From Bacteroidales bacterium (GTDB taxonomy: Bacteria; Bacteroidota; Bacteroidia; Bacteroidales; Paludibacteraceae): DNA of 37,606 nt. The notes beneath the pieces were generated by a model that had not been told where the DNA came from, did no database searches, and saw only the letters and a program-made list of their open reading frames with translations. How positions within the stretch are numbered: position 1 is the stretch's first letter; every line of letters starts with the position of its first letter. This document shows positions 30,179 to 37,606 of this stretch, one piece after another. The DNA lies in assembly GCA_012517575.1 (NCBI GenBank), contig JAAYUQ010000157.1, positions 1 to 37,606 of the forward strand, given 5' to 3'. Made by a program: the position numbers and the translations under genes.

Positions 30179-32854
30179 ATGATAGCAGAAAATTGGCATT
30201 CTAAAGCGTACGATGAAATTCTTCAAATGTTTGGCGTGAATCCTGAAATAGGATTGAACGAGGAAGAGGTTAAAAACCGACAACAAAAATATGGACAAAA
30301 CCGTTTGCAGGCACAAAAGAAAAAAAGTGTTTTGGAATTGTTTGTTGCACAGTTAAAAGATTGGTTGATTTATGTATTGTTTGCAGCTGTTGTGATTACG
30401 CTTTTTATGGGGGAATACATTGATGCCGTGATTATTCTGGCGGTAATTATTCTTAATGCTGTTTTAGGTGTAATTCAGGAAGTTAGAGCAGGAAATGCCA
30501 TAGAAGCTCTTCAAAAAATGACTCATCACAAAGCGCTTGTTCGACGCAATGGACAAATAATAGAAGTAGATTCTGAAGAGTTGGTGCCCGGAGATATTGT
30601 AATTTTGGATGCAGGAAGATTTATTCCGGCCGATTTACGTTTGATTGAAACAGCCAACCTTCAGGTTGAAGAATCTGCGCTTACCGGTGAGTCAGTACCT
30701 TCCGAAAAAGATGCTTCATTTATTCTTGATGCTTCCATTCCTATCGGCGACAGAAAAAATCTGGCTTTCATGAGCAGTTTGGTAACTTATGGTCGAGGTG
30801 TTGGGGTTGTGGTTGCTACGGGAATGAATACAGAAGTCGGTAAAATTGCCGGAATCATCAACAATGAACAACAAGAAAAAACGCCGCTCGAAATCAGACT
30901 GAATCAATTGGGTAAAGCTTTAGGTAAGCTGGCTATCGGCATCTGCATCTTTATCTTTCTGATTGGTATTTTGCAAGGTCGCGATTGGATTGAAATGTTT
31001 CTCATCTCTGTTTCTTTGGCTGTAGCTTCTATTCCTGAAGGATTGGCCGCCATTGTAGCAGTAGTTCTTTCGATAGGGGTAACGGCCATGTCAAAACGCA
31101 ATGCCATTATTCGTCGGTTGCCGGCTGTGGAAACACTTGGCTCGGTGAACGTAATTTGTACGGACAAAACCGGTACCCTGACTCAGAATAAAATGACAGT
31201 TCTGAAAACTTTTACGTTTGATGAAGAAAAAGATATTTTGAGAAAACAACCGAATAATGTTGGTAAATCAACTCAATTTCTTGCCAAAGCCATGATTTTA
31301 TGTTCCGATGCTTCTTGGGATGGAGAAAAAGGGACTGGTGATCCGACAGAAATAGCTTTACTCATGCTGGGCGATGATGTGGGATTGGATAGAAAAAAAT
31401 TGGCTGCTGAAAGCCATCGCGTTGCCGAGTATGCTTTTGATTCGGAACGAAAACTAATGTCCACACTCATTGAAGAGAATGGGACATTAACCGTTTATAC
31501 CAAAGGTGCTATCGACAATTTATTGAAAATTTCTACGAGAGTGTTGGTAGATGGGAAAATTGTTCCTTTGACTGAAGAATACCGAAATTCAATCAATCAA
31601 GCGGTAGATTTCATGTCCGAAATGGCGCTAAGAACGCTCGGGGCTGCTTTTAAACCTGTAAATGAAATAATTGAGTCTTCGGAAATGGAAAAAGATCTGA
31701 TTCTGATAGGTGTTGTCGGTATGATGGATCCACCTCGTCCTGAAGTGAGAGATGCAATAAGAAAAGCCAAAGAAGCCGGCATTACTACTGTCATGATCAC
31801 TGGCGATCACAAGAAAACAGCCTTTGCCATTGCCAAAGAACTCCACATTGCAGACAGTGAGAGTCAAGTACTGACAGGGCAGGAACTTGATGAAATGACA
31901 GATGAGCAGCTGAACAACCTGATCATGAATTTGAGAGTTTTTGCCAGGGTTTCTCCCGAACACAAAGTCAGAATTGTTCGCGCTTATAAAGCAAATGGGA
32001 ATATTGTTTCTATGACCGGTGATGGAGTGAATGATGCGCCATCTTTAAATGCTGCCGATATAGGTGTTGCAATGGGGATTTCAGGCACCGATGTTGCCAA
32101 AGATTCTTCGGACATGATATTGGTTGATGATAATTTTTCTACTATTGTGTCGGCTATTGAACAGGGTCGAAATATTTATGCCAATATAAAGAAATCGGTT
32201 CTTTTCCTTCTTACCTGTAATCTCGGAGAAGTTTTAACGATGTTTATTGCTTTGATTTCAGGAATGGCTTCGCCTTTTCTGGCTACACAGCTTCTGTGGA
32301 TCAACCTTCTTACCGATTCACTTCCTGCTTTAGCTTTAGGTATGGATCCTTCCGACCCTGATGTGATGAAAGAAAAACCTCGTGATCCGAAAGAAAGTTT
32401 CTTCTCTCATGGTGCAGGTGTCAGATCGTTGGTTGGAGGTTTGCTGATTGGTTTGGTTACACTGCTTTCTTTTGTTTTTGGTTATTGGGAAAAGGGTTTC
32501 AGTCCCTTTGATCGCTCCGCTCCCGACGAAGTAGTTCAATATGCACGCACACTGGCATTTATTACCATTATTTCGTGTCAACTTTTTTACTCTTTCAACT
32601 ATAGAAATGAAAAAAAATCAATTTTTTCTGTGGGAATTTTTTCAAACAAATACCTTTTAGGAGCTATTTTTGGTGGTTTAGCACTTCAGCTTTTGGTGGT
32701 GTTGATTACTCCCGTTCGTCAAGCTTTTAAATTGCAGTTGATTGATTTACAAGCTTGGATAGTCGTTATTGTTTCGGGTTTGCTACCATTGATTTGCACT
32801 GAAATATATAAATTTGTGGCAAATAGGAAAGCAAATTCACAAAACACGCATTAA
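30179..32854 (+). CDS. Cation-transporting P2-type ATPase, probably Ca2+
   Basis: 891 residues, typical of a P2A Ca2+-ATPase. In order: N-terminal cation-ATPase domain, actuator loop TGES (169-172), M4 motif SIPEGLAAIVAVVL (Glu287), phosphorylation site CTDKTGTLTQNKMT (Asp329), nucleotide-binding and KGAIDNLL segment, hinge TGDGVNDAP (613-621), and M6 motif WINLLTDSLPALALGMDP, which carries the Asn and Asp of Ca2+ site residues. It would pump calcium (possibly also sodium or manganese) out of the cytoplasm across the inner membrane. It is a single gene followed by a hairpin; the upstream region is A/T-rich without a clear promoter. Confidence 0.94.
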   Translation: MIAENWHSKAYDEILQMFGVNPEIGLNEEEVKNRQQKYGQNRLQAQKKKSVLELFVAQLKDWLIYVLFAAVVITLFMGEYIDAVIILAVIILNAVLGVIQEVRAGNAIEALQKMTHHKALVRRNGQIIEVDSEELVPGDIVILDAGRFIPADLRLIETANLQVEESALTGESVPSEKDASFILDASIPIGDRKNLAFMSSLVTYGRGVGVVVATGMNTEVGKIAGIINNEQQEKTPLEIRLNQLGKALGKLAIGICIFIFLIGILQGRDWIEMFLISVSLAVASIPEGLAAIVAVVLSIGVTAMSKRNAIIRRLPAVETLGSVNVICTDKTGTLTQNKMTVLKTFTFDEEKDILRKQPNNVGKSTQFLAKAMILCSDASWDGEKGTGDPTEIALLMLGDDVGLDRKKLAAESHRVAEYAFDSERKLMSTLIEENGTLTVYTKGAIDNLLKISTRVLVDGKIVPLTEEYRNSINQAVDFMSEMALRTLGAAFKPVNEIIESSEMEKDLILIGVVGMMDPPRPEVRDAIRKAKEAGITTVMITGDHKKTAFAIAKELHIADSESQVLTGQELDEMTDEQLNNLIMNLRVFARVSPEHKVRIVRAYKANGNIVSMTGDGVNDAPSLNAADIGVAMGISGTDVAKDSSDMILVDDNFSTIVSAIEQGRNIYANIKKSVLFLLTCNLGEVLTMFIALISGMASPFLATQLLWINLLTDSLPALALGMDPSDPDVMKEKPRDPKESFFSHGAGVRSLVGGLLIGLVTLLSFVFGYWEKGFSPFDRSAPDEVVQYARTLAFITIISCQLFYSFNYRNEKKSIFSVGIFSNKYLLGAIFGGLALQLLVVLITPVRQAFKLQLIDLQAWIVVIVSGLLPLICTEIYKFVANRKANSQNTH

Positions 32855-32886
32855 TCAATCAGGTCGTAATCACTTCGCAAAAATCC

Positions 32887-32933
32887 GCCAACGTCGCTCG
32901 TTTTTCGTTTTTGGGTTACGTTGGCTATTTTTT
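32887..32933 (+). terminator. Hairpin terminator after the P-type ATPase gene
   Basis: GCCAACGT (32887-32894) and ACGTTGGC (32918-32925) form a perfect 8-bp stem with a 23-nt loop, followed by TATTTTTTA. It lies 33 bases after the ATPase stop. The arm CCGCCAAC also occurs in the cassette-end repeat at 25871-25878, but here it fits a terminator better. Confidence 0.6.
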
Positions 32934-33122
32934 AGTAGAGTTCACACGATTTTTTTCCTTTTTTTATTCCAGATTTCGTATTCAAAAATATCAAATATTG
33001 TTTCTGAAAACCGATGTGTCAGGTAACTTATTCATTGTAAATAAACAGGCTTGAATTTTTTCTAAAATATTTCTAATGCTGAATCTGGAATTATTTGGCA
33101 GAATAATTTTTCATTGCTCGTA

Positions 33123-33986
33123 TCAAGAGGAAGCGGTGACTTTTTCCCGAAATTCTTTTGGAGACATACCTTTGATTTTTTTGAAAGTCCGATTGAAATG
33201 AGGAACGTCGTCAAAACCTACAGCAAAACAAATATCGGCAATGGATATGGACGTTTCTTTCAACATCACGCATGAACTGTTAATGCGGTATTCATTCAGG
33301 TCGGAGAAAAATGACTTTCCTTTCATTTTTTTATACAATGAACAAAAGGAAGATCGATTCATCCCTACGTATTGGGCTACCTCATCCAGCGTTATTTTTC
33401 GTTGAAAATTATTAACCAGATACCTTGCAGCATTTTGCATTTTGATGGAACTTTTACTTTTTTTCTCGAGTGTTCCGACAATGCTTGTTTCGTTGGAAGA
33501 ACCGATCAGTACCACAATTCGTAAAAGCGACAATAATCTTTCCCATTCATCTTCAGAAATCATGTCGGCCATGATTTTTTGCAGACTTCTTTGCGTGTTT
33601 CCTTCAAATTTAACCGCCTGTTTTATCCGATTCATTTCTTCAATGTATTTGGATATTTCCGGAAAAGAGACTGCCGTTTTTTCTAAAAAATCAACTGAAA
33701 ATTGAACCGTGATATTTTCTATTTTTCCCTCTTTGTCGTGGTCGAATTCATCAAAATACCAACCATGCGGCATGTGGGGTGGCAAAAGAACCACTTCGCC
33801 CGCTTTGAAAAATTCGGTTTTATCGCCCACAATTCGCGTTCCACTTCCCACGACAACATAGGACAGTTCCCAAGTGGGACTTTGATGCAGGGTTATTTGT
33901 TCATTCCACACAATGTGAACGTGGTCAAAAAAGAATGATTTTCCTTTCTCGATATCAGTCGGACAATATTTCATTTTTTCGTTCAT
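33123..33986 (-). CDS. AraC-family transcriptional regulator
   Basis: 287 residues. The N-terminal cupin-like sensor domain (about 20-120) has WELSYVVVGSGTRIVGD and EVVLLPPHMPHGWYF, a sugar- or metabolite-binding pattern of this class. The C-terminal double HTH (about 185-285) has KITLDEVAQYVGMNRSSFCSLYKKMKGKS and ISIADICFAVGFDDVPHFNRTFKKIKGMSPKEFR. It most likely activates a carbohydrate-related operon. It is divergent from the acyltransferase gene to its right, with promoter-like boxes on both strands between them, so that gene is a candidate target, but the evidence is only positional. Confidence 0.93.
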   Translation of the reverse strand: MNEKMKYCPTDIEKGKSFFFDHVHIVWNEQITLHQSPTWELSYVVVGSGTRIVGDKTEFFKAGEVVLLPPHMPHGWYFDEFDHDKEGKIENITVQFSVDFLEKTAVSFPEISKYIEEMNRIKQAVKFEGNTQRSLQKIMADMISEDEWERLLSLLRIVVLIGSSNETSIVGTLEKKSKSSIKMQNAARYLVNNFQRKITLDEVAQYVGMNRSSFCSLYKKMKGKSFFSDLNEYRINSSCVMLKETSISIADICFAVGFDDVPHFNRTFKKIKGMSPKEFREKVTASS

Positions 33987-34012
33987 ATTAAAGTGAAATT
34001 TTGAATATTTTG

Positions 34013-34020
34013 CAAATATA
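34013..34020 (-). promoter_or_regulatory. Candidate -7 box for the AraC-family gene
   Basis: TATATTTG on the minus strand fits TAnnTTTG, 27 bases before the ATG at 33986. Confidence 0.45.
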
Positions 34021-34068
34021 CAACAATGAATTTATAAAATTCGACAAATCATTATTTCTTCAATGCAG

Positions 34069-34076
34069 TACTTTTG
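34069..34076 (+). promoter_or_regulatory. Candidate -7 box for the acyltransferase gene
   Basis: TACTTTTG fits TAnnTTTG in the intergenic region shared with the AraC-family gene. It implies a leader of about 130 nt if translation starts at the ATG at 34215. Confidence 0.4.
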
Positions 34077-34214
34077 CTCCTAAAAATTTTTAGTGTCGGA
34101 AATACAATTTCATAACAGAGAATCAAAAGCAGGATTTTCTTGTCAAGAGAAAAAGCAAAAATTGATTTTAACACGCTAAAATCATTATCCAAGAACAGTA
34201 GAAAGCATTCAAAA

Positions 34215-35381
34215 ATGAACACATCTATCAATCAGGGAACAACTTTTGCGGATTCAAAAAGTCATTATGCCATATTGGATGGGTTGCGTGGCGTGGCGGC
34301 AATTGTGGTGGTCATGTTTCATATCTTCGAAACTTTTACGAATGGCGATCATTCAAAGCAAATCATCAATCATGGATATTTGGCCGTCGATTTCTTCTTT
34401 GTGCTTTCGGGATTTGTCATTGGATATGCTTACGACGACCGTTGGGGAAAATTGACGCTGGGCGGATTTTTCAAACGCCGTTTAATTCGTCTTCATCCCA
34501 TGATTATTATCGGCATGATTATTGGAGCATTAACTTTTTATTTTCAAGATTGTTCCTTTTTCCCTGCCATAGCACAAACTCCTATTTGGAAATTGATTTT
34601 GGTAATGCTGATAGGTTTTACGTTGATACCGGTCGGTCCTTCATTGGATATCCGAGGTTGGCAGGAAATGCACCCGTTGAACGGACCTGCTTGGTCACTG
34701 TTTTTCGAATATATTGCCAACATATTGTACGCCCTATTCATCCGCAAATTTTCAAATAAGGTGCTTGCCATTTTTGTTTTCATAGCAGGCGCAGCCCTCA
34801 TTCATCTTGCTGTTACAAGTCCTCAGGGAGATGTAATTGGTGGCTGGTCAATTGACCCTCAGCAGTTACGAATCGGATTCACCCGACTACTGTATCCTTT
34901 TTTTGCCGGACTTTTACTTTCCCGGATTGCTAAACCGGGAAGAATCAAAAATGCTTTTTTATGGAGCAGCCTGCTTTTGATTCTTATGCTTTCGATTCCC
35001 CGAATAGGTGGCAGCGAAATATGGAAAAACGGGCTTTATGATTCGCTCACCATTATTTTTGTTTTCCCGCTCATCGTTTACATGGGTGCAAGCGGAAATG
35101 TTACCGGGAAAGTAGGAACGAAAATAAACCGTTTTTTGGGAGATATTTCCTATCCGCTCTACATCACGCACTATCCTTTCATATACCTTTATATGGCGTG
35201 GATAGACCATCACCGGGAATTGTTGCCGGGAAATGGTGCAAATGTATCGTGGACACTGATTCTTGTTTCCGTTGGTGTATTACTTGGTGCCATTACGGTA
35301 GCGTACGTTTGCGTCAGATTTTATGATATTCCTGTACGGAAGTGGCTTACAAAAAAATTCATGCCTGCCCGTTCAAAATGA
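34215..35381 (+). CDS. Acyltransferase-3 family (OafA/YrhL-like) integral membrane protein
   Basis: 388 residues from ATG 34215; a TTG at 34140 would add 25 polar residues and is less likely. The family signature is ILDGLRGVAAIVVVMFHIFE (residues 20-39; catalytic-type His36, with Arg25), then FFVLSGFVIGYAY and GGFFKRRLIRLHP. The rest is about ten transmembrane helices, with WSLFFEYIANILYA, and FLGDISYPLYITHYPF near the C-terminus. Such enzymes transfer acetyl or other acyl groups onto cell-surface sugars, O-antigen or small molecules at the inner membrane. The acceptor is unknown. The neighbouring AraC regulator could control it. Confidence 0.92.
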   Translation: MNTSINQGTTFADSKSHYAILDGLRGVAAIVVVMFHIFETFTNGDHSKQIINHGYLAVDFFFVLSGFVIGYAYDDRWGKLTLGGFFKRRLIRLHPMIIIGMIIGALTFYFQDCSFFPAIAQTPIWKLILVMLIGFTLIPVGPSLDIRGWQEMHPLNGPAWSLFFEYIANILYALFIRKFSNKVLAIFVFIAGAALIHLAVTSPQGDVIGGWSIDPQQLRIGFTRLLYPFFAGLLLSRIAKPGRIKNAFLWSSLLLILMLSIPRIGGSEIWKNGLYDSLTIIFVFPLIVYMGASGNVTGKVGTKINRFLGDISYPLYITHYPFIYLYMAWIDHHRELLPGNGANVSWTLILVSVGVLLGAITVAYVCVRFYDIPVRKWLTKKFMPARSK

Positions 35382-35885
35382 TACAATTGTTTTGAAGAAA
35401 ATCTTGTCCATTAATGCCTTTACAATGACTCTCCTTTGTGTTGATGGAATATTCTATAAAAATACTTGATTTTCAATTGCTTAATTGGTTTTTCCCAATA
35501 TACTTGCAAAAAAATTTTCAAGAAGTTGTTTCCCGCTAAATTTTGAAAAAAGATATTTACTTTGTAAAAATTTTCAACCCTCAAATATAGTTACCTATTA
35601 ATTTTTGGTTTATTTGTTTTCTGTGAGAGAGTGAAATCTTTGAGGATAAAAGCAAACAACATTAAAAAAGAGTTGGCTTTTTTGTCTGTTTTTTTAAATA
35701 AAATTGAATACTTAAGATTTTTCAAATAACATAATTTATAATTAAATATAATTTATTTAAACTATTATTAAATTTATTACAATCTTGTTCCATGATATTA
35801 AATAATAGTATATTTTTACAAAGTTTTAGTTCATTTTACTGAATTAAAAAAATCACCTAATATTTATTATTAAAAAATCACAAGT
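35382..35885 (+). other. 500-bp A/T-rich intergenic region upstream of the DUF6232 gene
   Basis: No protein-like frame on either strand. It contains a weak hairpin with T tail (35664-35697) and a 9-bp perfect inverted repeat, ACTATTATT (35761-35769) and AATAATAGT (35801-35809). A TATATTTT box (35809-35816) abuts the repeat. The inverted repeat next to a promoter-like box could be an operator for the DUF6232 gene. Confidence 0.45.
35664..35697 (+). terminator. Weak hairpin with T tail
   Basis: AAAAAAG (35664-35670) and CTTTTTT (35677-35683) pair around AGTTGG and are followed by GTCTG and a run of T. The stem is almost all A-T, so it is a weak candidate, possibly terminating transcripts from the left. 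Confidence 0.3.
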
Positions 35886-36248
35886 ATGGCAGAAGAAAAG
35901 ATTTATTTTGAGGAAGGTGACGTAAAAGTTACCAATGCCCGTTTTTTAACTTATGGTAAAATGCATTCTATGGCAAACGTTACTTCTGTTGCCAAATATG
36001 TTGTAAAGCCAAAACGTCCAGGGCCGATTGTTTTAGGTGTTATAGGTCTCATTTGTTTTGCATTTAAGTGGTGGTTAGCTGTTCTGTTGTTGGCCGGAGC
36101 AGTAGCCTGGTGGATGACGCAGAAAAACAACTATGTAGTATCGTTGGCAAGTTCATCTGGAAATCAGGAAGCTCTTTCCAGTACTGATGAAGCCTTTATT
36201 GACAGAGTTGTCAATGCATTGAACGATGCTATTGCAGAAAGAGGTTGA
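35886..36248 (+). CDS. DUF6232-family small membrane protein
   Basis: 120 residues. The N-terminal part has KIYFEEGDVKVTNARFLTYGKMHSMANVTSVAKYVVKP, a PH-like start found in DUF6232. Two adjacent hydrophobic segments follow (about 47-60 and 62-76, IVLGVIGLICF and WLAVLLLAGAVAWW). The C-terminal part (VVSLASSSGNQEALSSTDEAFIDRVVNALNDAI) faces the cytoplasm in such proteins. The function is unknown. It ends in a clear terminator and is followed by the DUF7477-like/TPR gene. Confidence 0.85.
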   Translation: MAEEKIYFEEGDVKVTNARFLTYGKMHSMANVTSVAKYVVKPKRPGPIVLGVIGLICFAFKWWLAVLLLAGAVAWWMTQKNNYVVSLASSSGNQEALSSTDEAFIDRVVNALNDAIAERG

Positions 36249-36267
36249 ACTTTTTCAAAAGAATTTG

Positions 36268-36303
36268 AACCTGCTGGTATTGACTTTTGCCGGCAGGTTT
36301 TTT
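36268..36303 (+). terminator. Rho-independent terminator after the DUF6232 gene
   Basis: AACCTGCTGG (36268-36277) pairs with CCGGCAGGTT (36290-36299) in a 10-bp stem with one G-U pair, followed by six T. It lies 20 bases after the stop codon. Confidence 0.85.
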
Positions 36304-36436
36304 CATGAAAATAAGTAAACAGGAATTAGAATTTTATTAAAGGCTATATATTTGTGAATCTTGAAAATAGAATTTTTTGTGTCAAAGTTTCCTGTATCAT
36401 AAAGAATTTTAAAATTTAATTTAGATAACTCTCATT

Positions 36437-37606
36437 ATGGCTGGGAAAAAATATCAATTTTCAAAAAATTTTCCTGAAAATCCCATATCAAAAGCATGGG
36501 ATAATGAAGAATTGGTGCATTGTCTGGCTTATGGCGAAGGTAAATGGCTTTTGGTTACCGATCCCGAAAGTTCTTATTCGGGACAGCGGTGGAGCACCCG
36601 ATCGGATTTTCCAAAAGATGCCATTTCTGCCGGATGGAATGATGGATTGGATATCAGTTGGATTGGTTATGGAGAAGGGGTTTGGTATGTGGTCATGTCA
36701 GGCAGTACAGGGGCAGAAGAGCAGCGATGGATTACCAATGGAAATTTTCCTGCCGATGAAATAAAGGAAGCCATAAAATCTGGAGAATCCATTATAAGGC
36801 TTGTGTATGGAAATGACAGATGGGCGGCGGTATTCGGAAAAATGAAGGAATATGGTTCGCAAATTTTTGGACTCTACAGCGATTTTCCAGCCAAAACCAT
36901 TAACGATTATTGGGCAAAAGGATATTTTATTACTTCACTCAGTCCTGCCAATGGAAAATGGGGTTTGGTAATGACCAAAGATGCACCCTTTGAGAATCAG
37001 TTTTATGTTTCTAATAAACAGTTTCCCGAAGAAGATGTTAAATCAAAACTCAACGAAGGATATGAAATTACCGATATCAGCTATGGAAATGGTATATGGT
37101 TGGTAGTCATGTCTGTTCCTTTTGAACAACCTGCCGATAACAAGGAGGAAGAATTTACTTTCGATCCCGAACAATCAGAAATTACGCAAGAAGCTGCCCC
37201 TGCCAAGGAACTGAATATTTCACCCAAAGCCATGAGATATTATCAGACAGGGATGGAATATTTTGACAGAAAAGAATACAAGAAAGCCATTGATTACTTT
37301 GAAGATGCCTTAAAACTTTCGCCTGAGTTTCCTTCGGCACTCAACAGTATTGGTGCTGCATGGTCGTGGCTGGGCGACATGGAAAAAGCGCTGAAATATT
37401 ATCAGGAATCCTTTCAACTCGATGCTTCCAATCCGGTGGTATTTTCTAATTTGGTGTACTCACTGAACGATATGGATAAAAAAGAAGAATTGTTCAAAAT
37501 TGCTATGGAATGTCCTTCTTCCGTATTGAAGGAAGTTGATGATGCCACACCATTGTATCAGGCAGGGAGAGTTTTACTCGAAAAAGGGAAAAACGAAAAG
37601 GCCAAA
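36437..37606 (+). CDS. DUF7477-like repeat protein with C-terminal TPRs, 3' end missing
   Basis: From ATG 36437, 390 codons run to the window edge. Residues 1-235 contain about four repeats of 50-60 residues, each with a Y/A-G-x-G-x-W core: YGEGKWLLVTD, YGEGVWYVVMSG (then EEQRWITNGNFP), YGNDRWAAVFG and YGNGIWLVVMS. This is the pattern of DUF7477, a beta-rich domain that occurs with kinases and other signalling parts. An acidic linker (EEEFTFDPEQSEITQE) leads into TPR repeats from about residue 260 (YYQTGMEYFDRKEYKKAIDYFEDALKLSP, then a second TPR). No signal peptide. It probably acts as a protein-protein interaction scaffold. What follows is outside the window. Confidence 0.8.
   Translation, partial: MAGKKYQFSKNFPENPISKAWDNEELVHCLAYGEGKWLLVTDPESSYSGQRWSTRSDFPKDAISAGWNDGLDISWIGYGEGVWYVVMSGSTGAEEQRWITNGNFPADEIKEAIKSGESIIRLVYGNDRWAAVFGKMKEYGSQIFGLYSDFPAKTINDYWAKGYFITSLSPANGKWGLVMTKDAPFENQFYVSNKQFPEEDVKSKLNEGYEITDISYGNGIWLVVMSVPFEQPADNKEEEFTFDPEQSEITQEAAPAKELNISPKAMRYYQTGMEYFDRKEYKKAIDYFEDALKLSPEFPSALNSIGAAWSWLGDMEKALKYYQESFQLDASNPVVFSNLVYSLNDMDKKEELFKIAMECPSSVLKEVDDATPLYQAGRVLLEKGKNEKAK

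Noticed and set aside
32885-32925. CCGCCAAC...GTTGGC palindrome considered as another attC-like site
   Set aside because: It sits 30 bases after a chromosomal gene stop and is followed by a T run, so a terminator is the simpler reading; no cassette-like gene follows it.
36504-36764. 86-residue plus-strand frame inside the DUF7477-like gene
   Set aside because: A different frame from the long open frame starting at 36437, which carries repeated YGxGxW motifs and TPRs; the short frame has none.

Overview
The window is a 37.6 kb piece of a Bacteroidota chromosome, most likely from the order Bacteroidales. This rests on family content (M3 lipoprotein peptidase, archaeal-type phosphoglycerate mutase beside threonine synthase, carboxynorspermidine-type polyamine enzymes, DUF6427-like, DUF5063, DUF6232), A/T-rich spacers, almost no Shine-Dalgarno sequences, and repeated TAnnTTTG boxes (the Bacteroidetes -7 element) upstream of genes. 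Most of it is housekeeping metabolism, with one accessory island.

Layout. 1-1247: 5' part of a secreted zinc-peptidase-like gene, reading leftward and cut by the window edge. 1631-1708: a CAU-anticodon tRNA with its own terminator. 1803-7177: rightward run of HAD phosphatase, ribF, M3 peptidase lipoprotein, a polytopic membrane protein and a YqaA/DedA-type membrane protein. 7187-13862: leftward run of thrC, an apgM-type mutase, an NrnA-like DHH phosphoesterase, comEC and rpe. 14301-18220: rightward operon of fakA (interrupted by an in-frame TAA), a DegV/FakB protein, a PlsY-like acyltransferase and folK. It looks like a route for activating fatty acids and putting them into phospholipid. 18217-22327: DUF2007, DUF5063, a DEDD exonuclease, an RlmI-type rRNA methyltransferase, an ECF sigma factor and a 60-residue protein, closed by a strong bidirectional terminator. 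22397-23599: carboxynorspermidine synthase-like gene, leftward. 27920-29987: agmatine deiminase and N-carbamoylputrescine amidase. These three are polyamine genes. 30179 to the end: Ca2+-type P-ATPase, AraC regulator, acyltransferase-3 protein, DUF6232 membrane protein and the 5' part of a DUF7477-like/TPR protein.

The accessory island (about 24,050-27,770) lies between the polyamine genes. It holds three genes in the same orientation: an AIPR (abortive infection) protein with a nuclease-like N-terminus, an HNH protein and a DUF2971 protein broken by a frameshift. Each is followed by a spacer rich in imperfect palindromes. The AIPR unit starts and ends with a perfect 15-bp inverted repeat. 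The spacer after the HNH gene contains a 59-bp element with ends GCCTAAC and GTTAGGC, which fit the RYYYAAC/GTTRRRY core sites of integron attC sites. The next spacer carries a recognisably related element. I read this as an integron-like or CALIN-like cassette array of defence-type genes in a Bacteroidota genome. No integrase is visible, so this is a hypothesis from sequence structure.

Two genes are broken relative to their families: fakA (nonsense codon, 14652-14654) and DUF2971 (frameshift at an A7 run, 27089-27095). Either could be a real mutation, recoding or a sequence error.
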